From Macquaria australasica (Eukaryota > Chordata > Actinopteri > Centrarchiformes > Percichthyidae), in assembly GCA_005408345.1 (NCBI GenBank), contig SEMN01000580.1, forward strand, positions 220,979-284,978: a stretch of DNA of 64,000 nt. Direction: 5' to 3'. Under the pieces are notes generated by a model, which saw only the letters and a program-made list of their open reading frames with translations, had not been told where the DNA came from and made no database searches. The position numbers and the translations under genes were made by a program. The stretch's first letter is position 1; each line of letters opens with the position of its first letter. Below, one piece after another: positions 1-13,985 of the stretch.

Positions 1-660
1 TCTCTTTCCTGCCGTTGACATTTCCTCTCAATCTACAGACTGAGTTGCTCCCTCCTCCTCTTCCTTCTTGTCCTCCTCTTCCTCCTCTTGTTGGCTAATT
101 AAGTTTAGCAATGGCACACTATTCCAGTTGGCAGTGCCAGCCTCTCTTTGTGCCACTTACACACAAGCCCCAAATCTCTTTCATTTCCCCTCCAATTTTC
201 AAATGAATCTTACTGGCATGAAGTGAACAGGCCCATTCACCTCCCTCTTCACCACCTCTCTGTGTTTCTGTTTTCAGTTCACTTCAGAAAGCTTTACTGG
301 CATGATTCAGTGACAATAACTCTTTCCCTTTCTCCTCCCTCTCTCTCACTAATTTCTTTGTCTCCCTCTCTCTGTCATTCAAATAGCTTTTTTGGCACAA
401 CACAACACCTGCAAGCGCTTGATTACCGGCTGACCTGGTGTGTAAACCTCAATAAACCAAGTCAATTAAAATCTTTAATCACCCCTCCATCTTTCCCATT
501 TGTTTTTCCTCTATTTCTTCCTCTCCTTTGTCTTTATGTATCTTTTTTGAGCTCTCTTCCTCTGTTTCTTCCTTTCCTCCCTATCTCTGTCTCTCCCATC
601 TCTCTCTTTCCACTTTGCATTATTAGCATATACGTGAATCCTTCAGGGTTTAGAGGAACA
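1..660. other. Pyrimidine-rich non-coding stretch
   Basis: The plus strand is CT-rich (TCCTCCTCTTCC, CTCCCTCTCTCTC). The plus-strand frame at 148-663 is serine/leucine/proline-rich because of this composition, not because it is a gene. Confidence 0.65.
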
Positions 661-1085
661 TAATGACTAAATTAATAAAAAGACAGAAAATGAAAGAGAA
701 AATGTTTGATTAAAATACAGAACATATAAGTTTGGTTAGTTATAGTGCTGCCAGTCCACACTTCTACTTTGCACTGTAGTGGGAATGAGAGGAGAAAGGG
801 GTCGGATTGTTGCCACGGCAACGTGCGGCTAGCGCGGCACGGTTTCCAAGGCGTTTCCAAGGCAGTTCCATGGCTCTGCTGCCAGTTTCTCTTGAATGGC
901 TTAGAGTATGGATGGATTTTCATTTGCCCATCTCTCATCCCTTCTCTTTCCTAAAACACCAACTTCCTTCTCTTCTCGTCTTCTCTGACTCTATTGGTGT
1001 AAATCCCACAATTTATTTTATAACAGCTTTGAAGCACTGCATACAACTTTTGAGCTTAATGCTGGATCCATGTAAGCATGTTAAA
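661..1085. other. Unassigned non-coding DNA
   Basis: A GC-richer patch with CpGs sits at 800-870 (GCCACGGCAACGTGCGG). The overlapping frames there show no domain. Nothing else is recognised. Confidence 0.55.
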
Positions 1086-1400
1086 TTAAAGGGGCACTCC
1101 ACTGATTTCACACATGAAATTGAGTTTACTACTCATGAGGAGTATAACTTGAGAAAACTGTTTTATAATGTCTTCTGTGACTCTGGAGGGAGATTTCTAA
1201 AGTGCGACAATATATCTTTGGGCTTGAGACCTTTTTAACAGGAAGCCTGCTTTACAAACTTGGTGTGTGGAGTTTGAAAGAAGTGGGCATTTAGGAGGCA
1301 GAGAGGTCTAAAGGAAGATGCTGCTGAGTTGCATTATGGGAAAGGTAGGATCCAGCACTAGTGGAGCTAAAAGTCAGGATATCTCAGCCTCTGTCTACTG
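1086..1400. repeat. Probable dispersed fish repeat
   Basis: AAAGGGGCACTCCACTGATTT at the left (1089) and a GCATTATGGGAAAGGTAGGAT block at the right (1332) are motifs I recall from a common fish interspersed repeat. No inverted ends were found and the boundaries are approximate. Confidence 0.35.
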
Positions 1401-3789
<2,389 letters not shown>

Positions 3790-3979
3790 CACACACACAC
3801 ACACACACACATTTTATTATCCGGAAAACAGGAATGAAATCTGACACAAAAGGTATGCCAGACACTTGGCAGCAGGCAGTCATAAATGCACACACACACA
3901 TTACTTTATTTTCCAGACATAATAAAACAGAAAACTGACCTATTCACACTCTTTAAAAAGCACACACACACACACACCT
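3790..3979 (+). repeat. Cluster of three short (CA)n microsatellites
   Basis: CA runs at 3790-3811, 3889-3900 and 3961-3979 are separated by unique sequence. Confidence 0.9.
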
Positions 3980-4074
3980 TTATAAATCACTGTTGATCGT
4001 ACACTGACAGGAGAGAAAAGAGGTAAACAGAGAATGACAGCAAGGATGAGATTGACAAAGATGAGATGATACAG

Positions 4075-4135
4075 AAAAAAAAAAAATAAAAAATAAAAAA
4101 AAAATAAAATAAAATAAAAATATATATATATATAT
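4075..4135 (+). repeat. A-rich tract ending in (TA)n
   Basis: A run of A with interspersed T (AAAAT/AAAAAT) passes into TATATATATA at 4120-4135. No retrotransposon body was recognised on either side. Confidence 0.85.
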
Positions 4136-7100
4136 CTCCTCTGCATTACAGAAGCATCGTAACGTAATTTGATGAGCTACACTGGGAATAAGGGTATCTG
4201 CTGTAAGTCAGAGTTACAATATAAAACATATTTTGACGGAAAGAAAACAATTAAGTGACAAAGACGACGAGTGATAAAGCCACAGAAAGATGGCTGGTAT
4301 AGAGATAGAGAGATCGTGACTGAGGTGAACAGAGCTTTGCATGCCAAAATGGTCCCTGAGGGAGCCACCTGACTGGCTGGAGGTCAGAGAGAGGTCAGCC
4401 AATCACAGGCAGGCGCTTTGACATGTGCATAAAATTGAGCATGTAGTGTGTTTCAGCTGGATAGTATGTGGATTTTGTGTACACGAGAAATACCAGAATG
4501 TATACTAGATTAGCAAGAATTTCTGAGAATGCAACGTGAGGTTACTGCCCCAAGATGCATTGTGTCTCTTCAGACTGTGCAATGGTGGTAAAATGTGAAA
4601 CAGAAGCTACTCAGGACCCAGGACATTAAGGTACAGTTAAGAGGAACAACGCGGGAGCTCACATTTATAAATAAAAGTAGTGTAGAATAAATATTTAACA
4701 CTAAAATATTAAAGAATTTTAATTTGCCTTAAAATGATCCTGGAAAACATTAAATGTAGTGAAAGAGGTTACGCTGATTTACATTTGTGATAAACATGTG
4801 ATCGATACAGTCATGTGATGCAGAGAAGAGTATTGCGAGTACTTCAGTGTGAACAGTCTGTTGGTAATACTTAATCATTAATTTAGTATGCAGTATGCAG
4901 TACAAACTGATTGAGTATGTAGTATGCAGTACGTTAGTATGCAATTTCAAACACACTCCTTGTGTTTGATGTGTACTCTGCAGGAAAGCACATGACACAG
5001 CTCTCTAGGAAGTTCATCTTTGCAGATCTGTGAAATAAATATGATTTAATATGCAAAAGTCTGTCAAAGACCTGAAAAGTCTTTTTTTTCCTTCAACATA
5101 ACTGCAATTAATCATTCCTGAAGTAAACTTTTTAAAAAAAAAAAAAAAGAAATGTTTGCCTCCTTTGGAGAAAATAGCTAACCAAACCTCAAAAGGCTGC
5201 ACTAATTCTTTTGCATGATTAAGAGCGGGGGTGAAACTTAATTGAGAATTCATAATAAGTCACTCCTCGGGCCCTGCATGACTGAATCAGTATGTTGGAA
5301 TGTGATTAACGCTCTGCCAAAGCTGGCACGCAAAATACCAAAAGCCTTATCTATCGCTGATCTGGAGGGAGGAATCAGAGAGTGAGGGAGATAGAGGAAG
5401 ATGAGAAGAGACATTTAGCAATTTACTGGGTCTGAAGTAATCATCACCCTCTGCTATTTGGGCTGAGCACCTCAATTCAAACCCAGCTGCTGGGAGGAAC
5501 ATATAAGTGTGGCTGACAGCAGGTCTGTCAATGTCAAGTGGAAACCTCCCTTTGCAAATGAAACCTTTTAGCTCGAGTTGGCACGGCCGTGTGCAAAGTT
5601 GTGTCCATCTCACATCTTCTGCCGAAGTCTTTCTGCATTGAGTTGTGAGATACATTAAGTTTACACCCAGATCACAACCTTTATCAGATTTACACCTCAG
5701 ACAGGGCAACCACGCTCGGTCTGCTTGGCATTTAAGAAATCTGCTATCAGGCAGAGGCGACAGGAATGACCAGCCTTTTCTAGCTTGAAATACTTTCCTG
5801 AGCAGAATATGAAGTAGGTTTTTGCTTAATCTTTCTATTTCTTGGGGCACACTGCAAGATCACCTGATTAGTGAAAGATAGGAAGTGATAGAAAAAGCTG
5901 GATGCAGGTCATTGAGGCCCTGCAGACAATAATAGTGTAATGGTGTAATTGAACTATTGTCTTAATCCGATTACTGGTAAACCGAGCCTTGGTTTGCATG
6001 ATTTTAAACCAAACTGAGGCCAAATGCAAAACTTGACCCGCTGGCTGGAAACAGACCACCTATCAGCTCTGAATCCTCATTATGCTGATAATCACAGGGT
6101 GAATTTAATGTTTGGCTGCTCTTACTGACCTGTAACAGAGAGAAAGAATGAAATGGAAAGCAATCACATCTGTAACAATAATGCAGATTACCATCACCTC
6201 TCGATAAAATACACCCCTCATCTAATTTTCTGCTTTCCCTCCAGCTGAATGTGGTGAGGGCTGAGAGACGACTGAGCCTATCATTATCTTCAGATGGATG
6301 GATATTAGAGAGGAGAGCTCCTCCCTCCTCCCGTCTCTCTCTCTTTCTCTTGCTTTATTCTTTCTAATCTTAGAAAAACAACCTTTCATCACACACAGCT
6401 TGCATCTTTACAAAGCAGGAATGAAGAAAGCTATCAAACAGTAAGTGAACACAGTGACACATACAGTATTTTAGCAGTAGCCAGAAGTCCAGCAGAGAAA
6501 ATGATGGCCTCTACCTAACACCACAATGAATGCCATTGTCATAGCAACCTTATAGAATGAACCAAACAAGCTCAGAAAGACAGAGACGGAAGAGAGCTTT
6601 TTGAGGGTTAAAAAAGTAGGGGTTTTTTTATAAATACAGACACGAAGTAGACTTCAACTGATTCATTCTGTTTGGCATTGTCTATCTTTTGGCTTAAACC
6701 TGTTGCACAAACAGTTCTGAAACTTGCCTCTCTACACACACATACACGCACACACACAGAGACCGTTGACCCCACTCTGCTCCTACCGTTGCTTCCCTCG
6801 AGACACAATTGAGCGCTGCACCGCCCGAGGCAACAGACAGCCTTTACGGTTAGTGCGCCACAGAGGGTTCAGAAAACAACATCAAGCAATTCTCACAATA
6901 GAGTAGAATAGATTTCAACAGAATATAATAGCTTGAGGGACATCTAGAAATAAATTATAAAAGGTGTTGTCCTATTTGATCATATGCAACAAATGTGGCA
7001 TCAAATATGTGGAGGAAACCAGGGATACAAATGAAATGAGGCTAAATCAATACAGATATGTTTATAATAATAAGTACTTCTTTTTTTTATTTTATTTTAT

Positions 7101-7663
7101 TTTTTAACCACACTGACCTCCAAAATAACACACTTTGGTCCACAAGGACAAGCAAATTGACTGAATACCATTAACTAATAAACTAAATATTAGATATCCT
7201 AGGGGTCTCAAAGGCCAGTGTCTGTTGCTGTCAAAGCTAAGGAAGGCTTTGAAAACACCTGGTATCTCTGCATCAAGACAAATTTCACAAATGTACAATA
7301 CATGTACTGGAAATATTGTTTAAAATACATATGTTCATATAAACAACTGAACTACAGTTTATGAGGTTAACGTGAGGTGAATTCATATTTACAGTGGATT
7401 GCCCCTTTACTCTCTCTCACAGAATTAACACCTCTCCAGGGTGTGAGTTTGGGTTCACCGCGGTCAGTGATGAAACATTGATTGACTGTTGCCATGCACA
7501 TGTTTATTAGTCACAGGACAAGCGTCAGTTTGTGTGTGTGCGTGTGTGTGGATGCGTGCATATTCAAACATGTGTAAGTGTTTATTTTTTTGTATTTTTA
7601 ACTGCATACTGCGTGGAGATGTCTGACTCATACATGTACTATGCGTATAAACTAGTTATTGAA
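4136..7663. other. Unassigned non-coding DNA, repeat-poor
   Basis: The 167-codon minus-strand frame at 5347-5850 is the longest non-low-complexity frame outside the DIRS element. It has scattered cysteines but no recognisable motif, and one such frame is expected by chance in this much six-frame sequence. A 15-base poly-A lies at 5134-5148. The stretch 5800-6060 is mixed-composition and simple-repeat-free, so it could hold a conserved non-coding element, which I cannot test. Confidence 0.5.
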
Positions 7664-7688
7664 TGTGTGTGTGTGTGTGTGTGTGTGT
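7664..7688 (+). repeat. (TG)n microsatellite
   Basis: A TG run of 25 bp, with a looser GT-rich stretch 100 bp upstream at 7525-7560. Confidence 0.9.
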
Positions 7689-8404
7689 CCATCCTCATAC
7701 TCATGTATCACTGTCTGTGCCTGCTCAGCACATGAACCTCAACACAGGCGGTCAATCAAAATAAAAGTGAATTCCAGCTTGAGGCTCTGGCTTTATTGTC
7801 AGTCCTGACACACAGTTCATTCCTTCAGCTGCTAATAGATTAGCTCTTGTATTGATCAGGAATAGTCTCTCATTCTATTGATTAGACTGGCTGGGCTACG
7901 CTGCTCAGACCAATCTTCCCATTTACATTTAAAAAAGAAAATCATTAGTATTGAATTCAGTCAGTCTTGGTTTATTGTTAAAGTTTTGACTTTCCATAAC
8001 TGGCTCCTATACTTGATTTTATATTGACTCCCAGGTAAGAAAACTGTCTTTTTGTTGCATCCTCAGCAAGAATTAGTCTGCCTTGATCAAGGGCACTGCT
8101 GTGACACACTATAAAGCCTTAGCCTGACCATATTTTGAACCCTTATCCCAACCTTAAGATCAACCCAAATATAGATATTAACCACTTGAGCATGGAGGTT
8201 TATTTGAGTGAAAGCTCAGAAATCTGGTAAGTTACATACAGTACACTGACTGTTGACTATTTCTCATGTAGCTGTATCATTGAAAACTAAGATTGCACAC
8301 TGGCACATTAGAGCCACTATAGGTGTAATGTTCAAATTAAAGTGCAAAATGAAGCATGGGCAAACCCAAATTGTTTAAAGAATAAGTTATACTGGATTTT
8401 GTAT

Positions 8405-8606
8405 CTTTTTTTTAGCCTTTTTTTTTTTTAGGTTTTAAGGAAGTGTACAGTTGTTACACTTCTTCGTGTAATGAACCCAGCTGGGCGTTCACCTGTTTTC
8501 ACAGATGCAAAAAGAAGTTAAAGTTTGTAAAATTATCCTGGAAAAACTTTTTTTTTCTCCTGGCAAAACTTTTTTCCCCCCACTTATTGAAACTTTTTTT
8601 TTTTTT
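8405..8606 (+). repeat. Cluster of poly-T tracts
   Basis: T runs at about 8407-8413, 8418-8430, 8547-8556, 8567-8575 and 8594-8606 lie within 200 bp. It may be an old retroelement tail region, but no body is recognisable. Confidence 0.6.
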
Positions 8607-9843
8607 CCCTGTTCATAAACAGAGGAGAGAAAACAATTTAGATCAGACTTAGAAAATGGATCACCAGAATTTCTTTTTCTCACTTGCCTCTCAGGGCTTC
8701 CGTAGAAATGTCTTCTACTGCATTTGAAATTTTGGTTATAGTCCTAATCAGTTATATTGTTGTATGCTTGCCATTTAGTAATGTACACAATGTAAGTTTT
8801 ACTGTCATCATCACTTCACTTAAACCAGCTTTTACTGCCTTTGCTTTGTAACTTTAACAGTGTGTTCTTTACTTCCACAGGAGTTTCCTCAGGGTTTCTC
8901 AGTGACTGCTGTACTGGACTTCTGACTTTGTGGGACATTTTCACACCACAACAGGGAGGAAACTTGTCTGCACACCCACACACACTTTGCATGTCTCACT
9001 CTTCGAATAACTAACATCATCATTATGTGACAGTGACAGGTGCGCCTTGTGACAAAACCCTCGCTTCCTCCCTGATGTCACTGGACACCTGTCAATCACA
9101 CCCCAACACCAACCTGGCGAAGAGGTCACACTCTCCCACACAAGATAACACACACTGCAAGTTAACGCGGCCCACTGTCTCACACTATAACAAGCCTGAA
9201 ATCAAGAGTGACACACAGTGCAAACAGTGTGTCAACTCAGTGTCATGCAAGCACACTTATTACATATGAGTTAACACTTGCACCGCAATGTCCAATCTCA
9301 CAGTTTTAAAATCTGTAGGTTAACTGAAATGAAAGTTAACTGATAACTGTACACCATCAAATATTAAGATATTCAAAACTTCAGGCATTTACAGTTACAC
9401 TAATTAATTTCCATTGATTTCTTGTAGTTGCCAGTATAACTTTTCCCCCGAAAAGGTGTGAACCTTTTCTATTTAGCTGTAGGTTATATGTGTAGGTGGG
9501 CAGAGGGATGCTAAATCTGACATAAGATGGACTAGATTTGAGGTAGTTTTCAAACATTTGAAATATGTGTGAAGTGTAGCAGTTGTAAAATTGATGTTAT
9601 GGGTTAAGAAAGTTCCATATATTTTCTGACTTACTTTTAGCAAAGATAATCAGTCAGCATGCATTTTCAAATAAATTCTGATATTTACTTTGGGATTAAT
9701 TTGTGTTGACATGCAATTATGCTTTTCATATCAAAGTATCACATCAAATTATATACATTTAAAATGCTGGGATCAGCGAGAGAGAAGGTATCAAGGCTCT
9801 GTGACTGTGATATGTGTAGGATGTTGTGTACACTCTAATTATG

Positions 9844-9845
<2 letters not shown>

Positions 9846-9878
<33 letters not shown>
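9846..9878 (+). repeat. (TG)n microsatellite
   Basis: A pure TG run of about 33 bp; a looser CA-rich stretch follows at 9988-10016. Confidence 0.93.
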
Positions 9879-9881
<3 letters not shown>

Positions 9882-10087
9882 GTGCAAGACAGAGACAGAT
9901 ACACAGATATAGAGATTTAGAGAGTCTTTGACCTTGCCTGGAAGGTAAACAACTCGTGACTTGGCAATCTCTCTGCTCCAACTAAGATGCACACACACAT
10001 ACACACACATACACACCTCCTACTGCCGTTCTTGTTTATTGCCTGTTTTGCCTCGAAACACCCATGCTGGGAGATGACAGAACTTAG

Positions 10088-10800
10088 ATCGTGTCCACAC
10101 TAAGGCAGATAAACCTGAAAACACTGTTTATATGAGATAACTACTTGCGTCCACACTCGTTTTTTTTAAAAAATTTTTAAAGTTCTCCTCTGAAACATAA
10201 AGACGACAGGAAAACAGCCACATCTCTCCTTCTGAGGATGAGGACGTCACCTGGAGAGAGACAGGGACAGCCTGGATCCTCTGGTGAGTCTCAGCCGGTT
10301 GAACCTCCTGCTCTACATGAATCATTTAATATAGGTGCAAACACACTTTAGTTGTCCTTGTTGACAGTTTTCTTTTCTTTTTCCGTTTCTTTTTTTTCTT
10401 GTCAGACAACAAAACAGACATAGCGACTCGATTGTGCTCATAAAATCTACCTGTTGACTGATGTGAACAGTGAATCTTGGGTTGTGTGCAACAAGACCGT
10501 AGATCAAATCATTTTATGCTCACAGCATAAACTAGTCTGACAACATAAATATAAATTCTGATTATTAACATAGTTGTATTGTGCGATTGGCTATACTGGA
10601 ATTTAAAATGACGCACATCACAAACAGAAAGGCAACTGAAAATTGACCTCTTTACATTTAATTTATGTGAGGACGACATTTTCAGAGTCTTTCACTCTGG
10701 TGTAGTTTTTGTTAAAAGCACCATTTTAATGTTTAGGAAGGCCAAAACGAGCAAGCTGATAGCATTTGGTTTCTATCAGGAGCAAAAACAACACTGACAA
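10088..10800. repeat. Possible dispersed repeat with GTCCACAC motifs
   Basis: GTGTCCACACTAAGGC (10091) and GCGTCCACACTCG (10148) followed by AT-rich sequence recall a fish dispersed repeat with inverted CGTCCACAC ends. I could not find a matching inverted end, so the boundaries and family are uncertain. The rest of the interval is AT-rich without visible coding. Confidence 0.3.
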
Positions 10801-10819
10801 GACATCTATCTGATACTGT

Positions 10820-11613
10820 TTAAAGCTGGGGTAGGCAGTATTTTTTTGCCGTCACTGGGCAAAAAATCCATAATAACCGTTCAGCATATTGTAATTCAAG
10901 TGGTCTGAGAGCAAACCTCTACTTCAGCCCCCCCTCTTGCCTCTGTTTTTTTAGGCTTCAGAAAATCTATCCCGTGATGGGAGACTTTAGCCAATCACAG
11001 GTTATTTCAGAGAGACGGTGTGTTTGTATTGGCTGTTCTACAAATGCAGATGCACGTACACGTCCCTTCAGATGGTGAAAGCCTGATTCAATGGCAGAAA
11101 ATCCTGCCGAAAATCCTGAAACTTCAAATAAAGTTCCAACACCTCCCTTTTCTGCAGCGGCGTATAGTACAAAATAATACATGGAGCTCCAGGCTCATTA
11201 TGTTCGATGTCATGGCGCTCGTATCGATGTGGCAAAGAGGCATGTTGAAAAACAGTGGGGAATAACTTTTGACGGGGGACAGTGATGTATGTGTGCGGTG
11301 TACTAGCCTCTCTTCCCGCTGCTGGACGGTGTTGCAGCTGCTTCTGAAGCCTGGGGCGCTCTGCTCTGCGGCCGCGAAGCGCTGGAGGGGCGTCTTTGAG
11401 AAGACAAGTCGCGGCGAGAGAGACCGGGGTCTCGGTGAGGCTCATGCCATGGAGAGCGAGCCCTACGAGGGATACGATTCGCAGGGCTAGTGATTCCTTC
11501 TGCTGTGCAGTTGTGGGTTTGGTGGGAGGGGCTTAGCGGAGTGATACGAGGCAGCAGAGAGAGAGGCGAAGGTTTTGCTTAGGTTGCACAGATTTCGCCT
11601 ACCCCAGCTTTAA
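10820..11613. mobile_element. Non-autonomous DNA transposon with perfect 17-bp TIRs
   Basis: TTAAAGCTGGGGTAGGC (10820-10836) is perfectly inverted at 11597-11613, spanning 794 bp. Both ends carry TTAA, so either a TTAA target duplication plus an AGCTGGGG TIR, or a longer TIR, is possible. The interior is unusual: AT-rich at the left, but at 11310-11480 GC-rich with many CpGs (GCGGCCGCGAAGCGCTGG). The frames inside (11068-11445 minus, 11269-11490 plus) resemble nothing I recognise. No transposase is visible. Confidence 0.7.
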
Positions 11614-11992
11614 CCTACAAGAAATGTGTTTACACTACCTGCATCACGAGGGACTTTTGATGTGACAAATGGGTGCACACTATGTAAGCATATACATGAA
11701 TAGATAGATTGTATAAATAAATAAATAAATAACTCAGTAATACATAACATAAAATGAATTAAGCTGCATGCAATATACATGGCCGTTACCTGAAAAAGAA
11801 AATAAATAAATGCACTCAAACATAAAAAATATATATATTGACAAATTTCACTTTGCTGAACTTTCACTGACCTCTTTCAATGATTAGTAACAGAGCAGAA
11901 CAAGAAATGATAGTACAAACTATCTCTCTGCTTTTATTGAGTTTTTACTGTTGGACTGCAGGCACTCGAACAAGTGCAGCTGCAGACACTGC

Positions 11993-11994
<2 letters not shown>

Positions 11995-12042
<48 letters not shown>
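11995..12042 (+). repeat. (TG)24 microsatellite
   Basis: An uninterrupted TG run of 48 bp. Confidence 0.95.
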
Positions 12043-12044
<2 letters not shown>

Positions 12045-12192
12045 AGTAACCAATCTGTCAATGTGCGTATGTGCATAATGTAGGTCTCACCAGCATCAGA
12101 GCTTTAGAACTGCATGTGTATGAAATTAGTGACAAAATACCAAACCAATGCAAGTGTGCACTGTATATCCAAATGTGTGTGTGGTATGCATC

Positions 12193-12223
<31 letters not shown>

Positions 12224-12240
12224 ACGTGAGTGAGTGTGTG
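12193..12240 (+). repeat. (TG)n microsatellite, interrupted
   Basis: A TG run at 12193-12220 followed by CGTACGTGAGTGAG and TG again. Confidence 0.92.
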
Positions 12241-12815
12241 CTTGCGCAACCAACTGACAAATTGTTTCCTCTTTGGTCCGTTTCATTAGCGGCTCCATAA
12301 TTATCACCCCATCTGCTCCTGGAGTTCAACTCTTCTCTCCCACTTTCCCTCCTGTTTCACTCGCTAAATAAAAAGATTCCTAAGCACAGCCAGGAGGATT
12401 TCTCAGTGACATGCAAATTAACACTAAACCGCTGGCCAAACAGCCACCATGTTGATATAAATGTACTAAAAAAAAAAACACACCCTCTTCTTAATGCTCT
12501 TAAGTTGTCTGCCTGAGGTCTCATTAAAGTGAATCTATCCTCTTTAGTCTGTTGGCGACTTGCTGACTTATGGGTAGCAGGTAAATTGATGTTTATGATC
12601 AAACCAGCAGCTAACAAATGAAGGTGCAGAGGTTCAATTTGTGTTAAACATTAGGGGTTAATGTTGTTTATCTTTTTGTTTTTAACCCCCCCACCTCTAC
12701 TGCTCTTACAAAACACACAAACACTTAGTGGAAAATTAGATTTTCCATCCAACCTTCAAGCTAGTTTTTGAGCAAATCTGGCAAAAACTATCACGAAAAG
12801 CCATCGAGGCAGATC

Positions 12816-13212
12816 TGCCACGATAAGCCATATGGAGGCAGCAGGGAGAGGACCCAAATGCAGACAGGCGGCAGGCTGAGTGGTGCTAAACGAGGATTTA
12901 TTGAACACAAAGAAAAACTTGCAGAAACGCAGGGAAACTCTTGACATGGGGAGACGACCACAACACCAACATAATCAATGACGTGACAGAGAACAAAGGG
13001 AGAGGACCGGTATATATAGGGGAGGAGACAACGGGGGAAACAGACACAGGTGAGTAACAAGACACAGGTGAACGCAATCAAAACTGGCGGGAAAACAAAG
13101 ACAGGAAATAAACAGCACACAAGGAAACAAGAACAGTAATTTCAAAACAAAACAGAAAACAACAAGACCAAAAAACACACAAGTCCACACTAGAGTCCTT
13201 GGGATCATGACA
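12816..13212 (-). mobile_element. Solo LTR of a retrovirus-like/Gypsy-type retrotransposon
   Basis: On the minus strand this 397-bp block starts TGTCATGATCCC and ends with CA, the usual TG...CA boundary. It has a TATA-like TATATATA at 13011-13018 and, about 110 bp downstream, an AATAAA polyadenylation signal (complement of 12897-12902), giving U3-R-U5 order. I recognise the TGTCATGATCCC start and the CTGCATTTGGGTCCT-type 3' part as common in fish LTRs. No primer-binding site, coding frame or second LTR adjoins it, hence a solo LTR. No clean 4-5 bp target-site duplication is visible. It lies inside the older repeat 12741-13985. Confidence 0.7.
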
Positions 13213-13248
13213 AAAACAATGTGATTGACAGAAAGTTGACAGTTTTTG

Positions 13249-13747
13249 TACTTTAAAGCTGCAAATATAATATATTTTTATATTAACAATGGATAAAATG
13301 GCTAAGTATAAAGTAAAAAGGGTGGCTTGTAGCAACAAACCCACAGAGAATTAACCCTAGGATTTTAGCATCTTTCAGCTCATAGTTTTGGTTTTACGGC
13401 CCACAACTTTACTGTTTTGGCTCACTCTCACTGCTCTGAACCTTGTTTCCTGCCGCAGCAGCAACACAGTGGAGCATGTTGCAGCTAAAGAGCCAGACAT
13501 TTACCTCAGGAGTTGTGTGGAGACCTAACCAAAGCTAAAAATGAATATTGGTTTAACATTCATCAGGTGGACAGATACATGACTCTAAATGAATGCTCCG
13601 TGTCTGCTGGATGTGTAAATAGGCCACTGTTGGCTAACATGTTAGCCATATCAGCTTTATACAGTGATAATATGTCAATGTTGTGTTTACAGCTTGTTGA
13701 ACTGCCCCCAAGTGGTCAAAAAGTAAATTTATACTGCTTTAATAGTA
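13249..13747. mobile_element. Short non-autonomous TIR element, family copy 1
   Basis: The block opens TACTTTAAAGCTGCAAATAT and closes with an inverted, imperfect counterpart (ATACTGCTTTAATAGTA). The right part (13490-13747) matches 32725-32935 over its length: CAGACATTTACCTCAGGAG, a GAATATTGG...ACATTCATCAG block, TCAATGTTGTGTTYACAGC, and a CCAAGTGGTCAAAA tail. A long frame inside (13513-13788) is incidental. It probably inserted next to the solo LTR within the older repeat. Confidence 0.6.
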
Positions 13748-13985
13748 GGCTGCTGTTTGCTTTATTTCATCATTTAACCTGGAGATGAGCACAAAAATAT
13801 GGACATGGCCATATTCTATTGGTAATACAGCCATAATGGAGATTTAAATATGACATGTCAGGGAGGTCTTATATACAGTATTTGTATTTCCATTGGTATT
13901 TATCAAAAATCTCGGAATGCTAAAATGTCTAAGAATAATAATTATTTGCCAGATTTGCCATTTATTTTGATCAGTTGGATGGAAA

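Larger units (their letters stand above)
7689..10087. other. Unassigned non-coding DNA
   Basis: Apart from the poly-T cluster and the TG run listed separately, nothing is recognised. Frames at 8941-9183 (minus) and 9027-9269 (plus) overlap on opposite strands and have no motif. Confidence 0.5.
11614..12740. other. Unassigned DNA with two TG microsatellites
   Basis: Short AAAT runs at 11718-11730 and a TATATAT at 11831 are present. No coding evidence. Confidence 0.5.
12741..13985. mobile_element. Older dispersed repeat with inverted arms, carrying nested insertions
   Basis: The left arm (12741-12782, beginning TTTTCCATCCAAC and ending in AAATCTGGCAAA) is imperfectly inverted at 13948-13985, where GCCAGATTTGCC is followed by GTTGGATGGAAA. 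Ends with TTTCCATCCA are familiar from short fish DNA transposons (from memory). Between the arms sit a solo LTR and a second short TIR element, so the original element was probably only 350-400 bp long. Confidence 0.55.

Noticed and set aside
148..663. 171-codon plus-strand frame
   Set aside because: Low-complexity serine/leucine/proline translation of a pyrimidine-rich stretch; no domain, and a similar bias appears wherever the DNA is CT-rich.
5347..5850. 167-codon minus-strand frame
   Set aside because: No recognisable motif, no adjoining exon signals that I could confirm, and a frame of this length is expected about once by chance in 64 kb of six-frame sequence.
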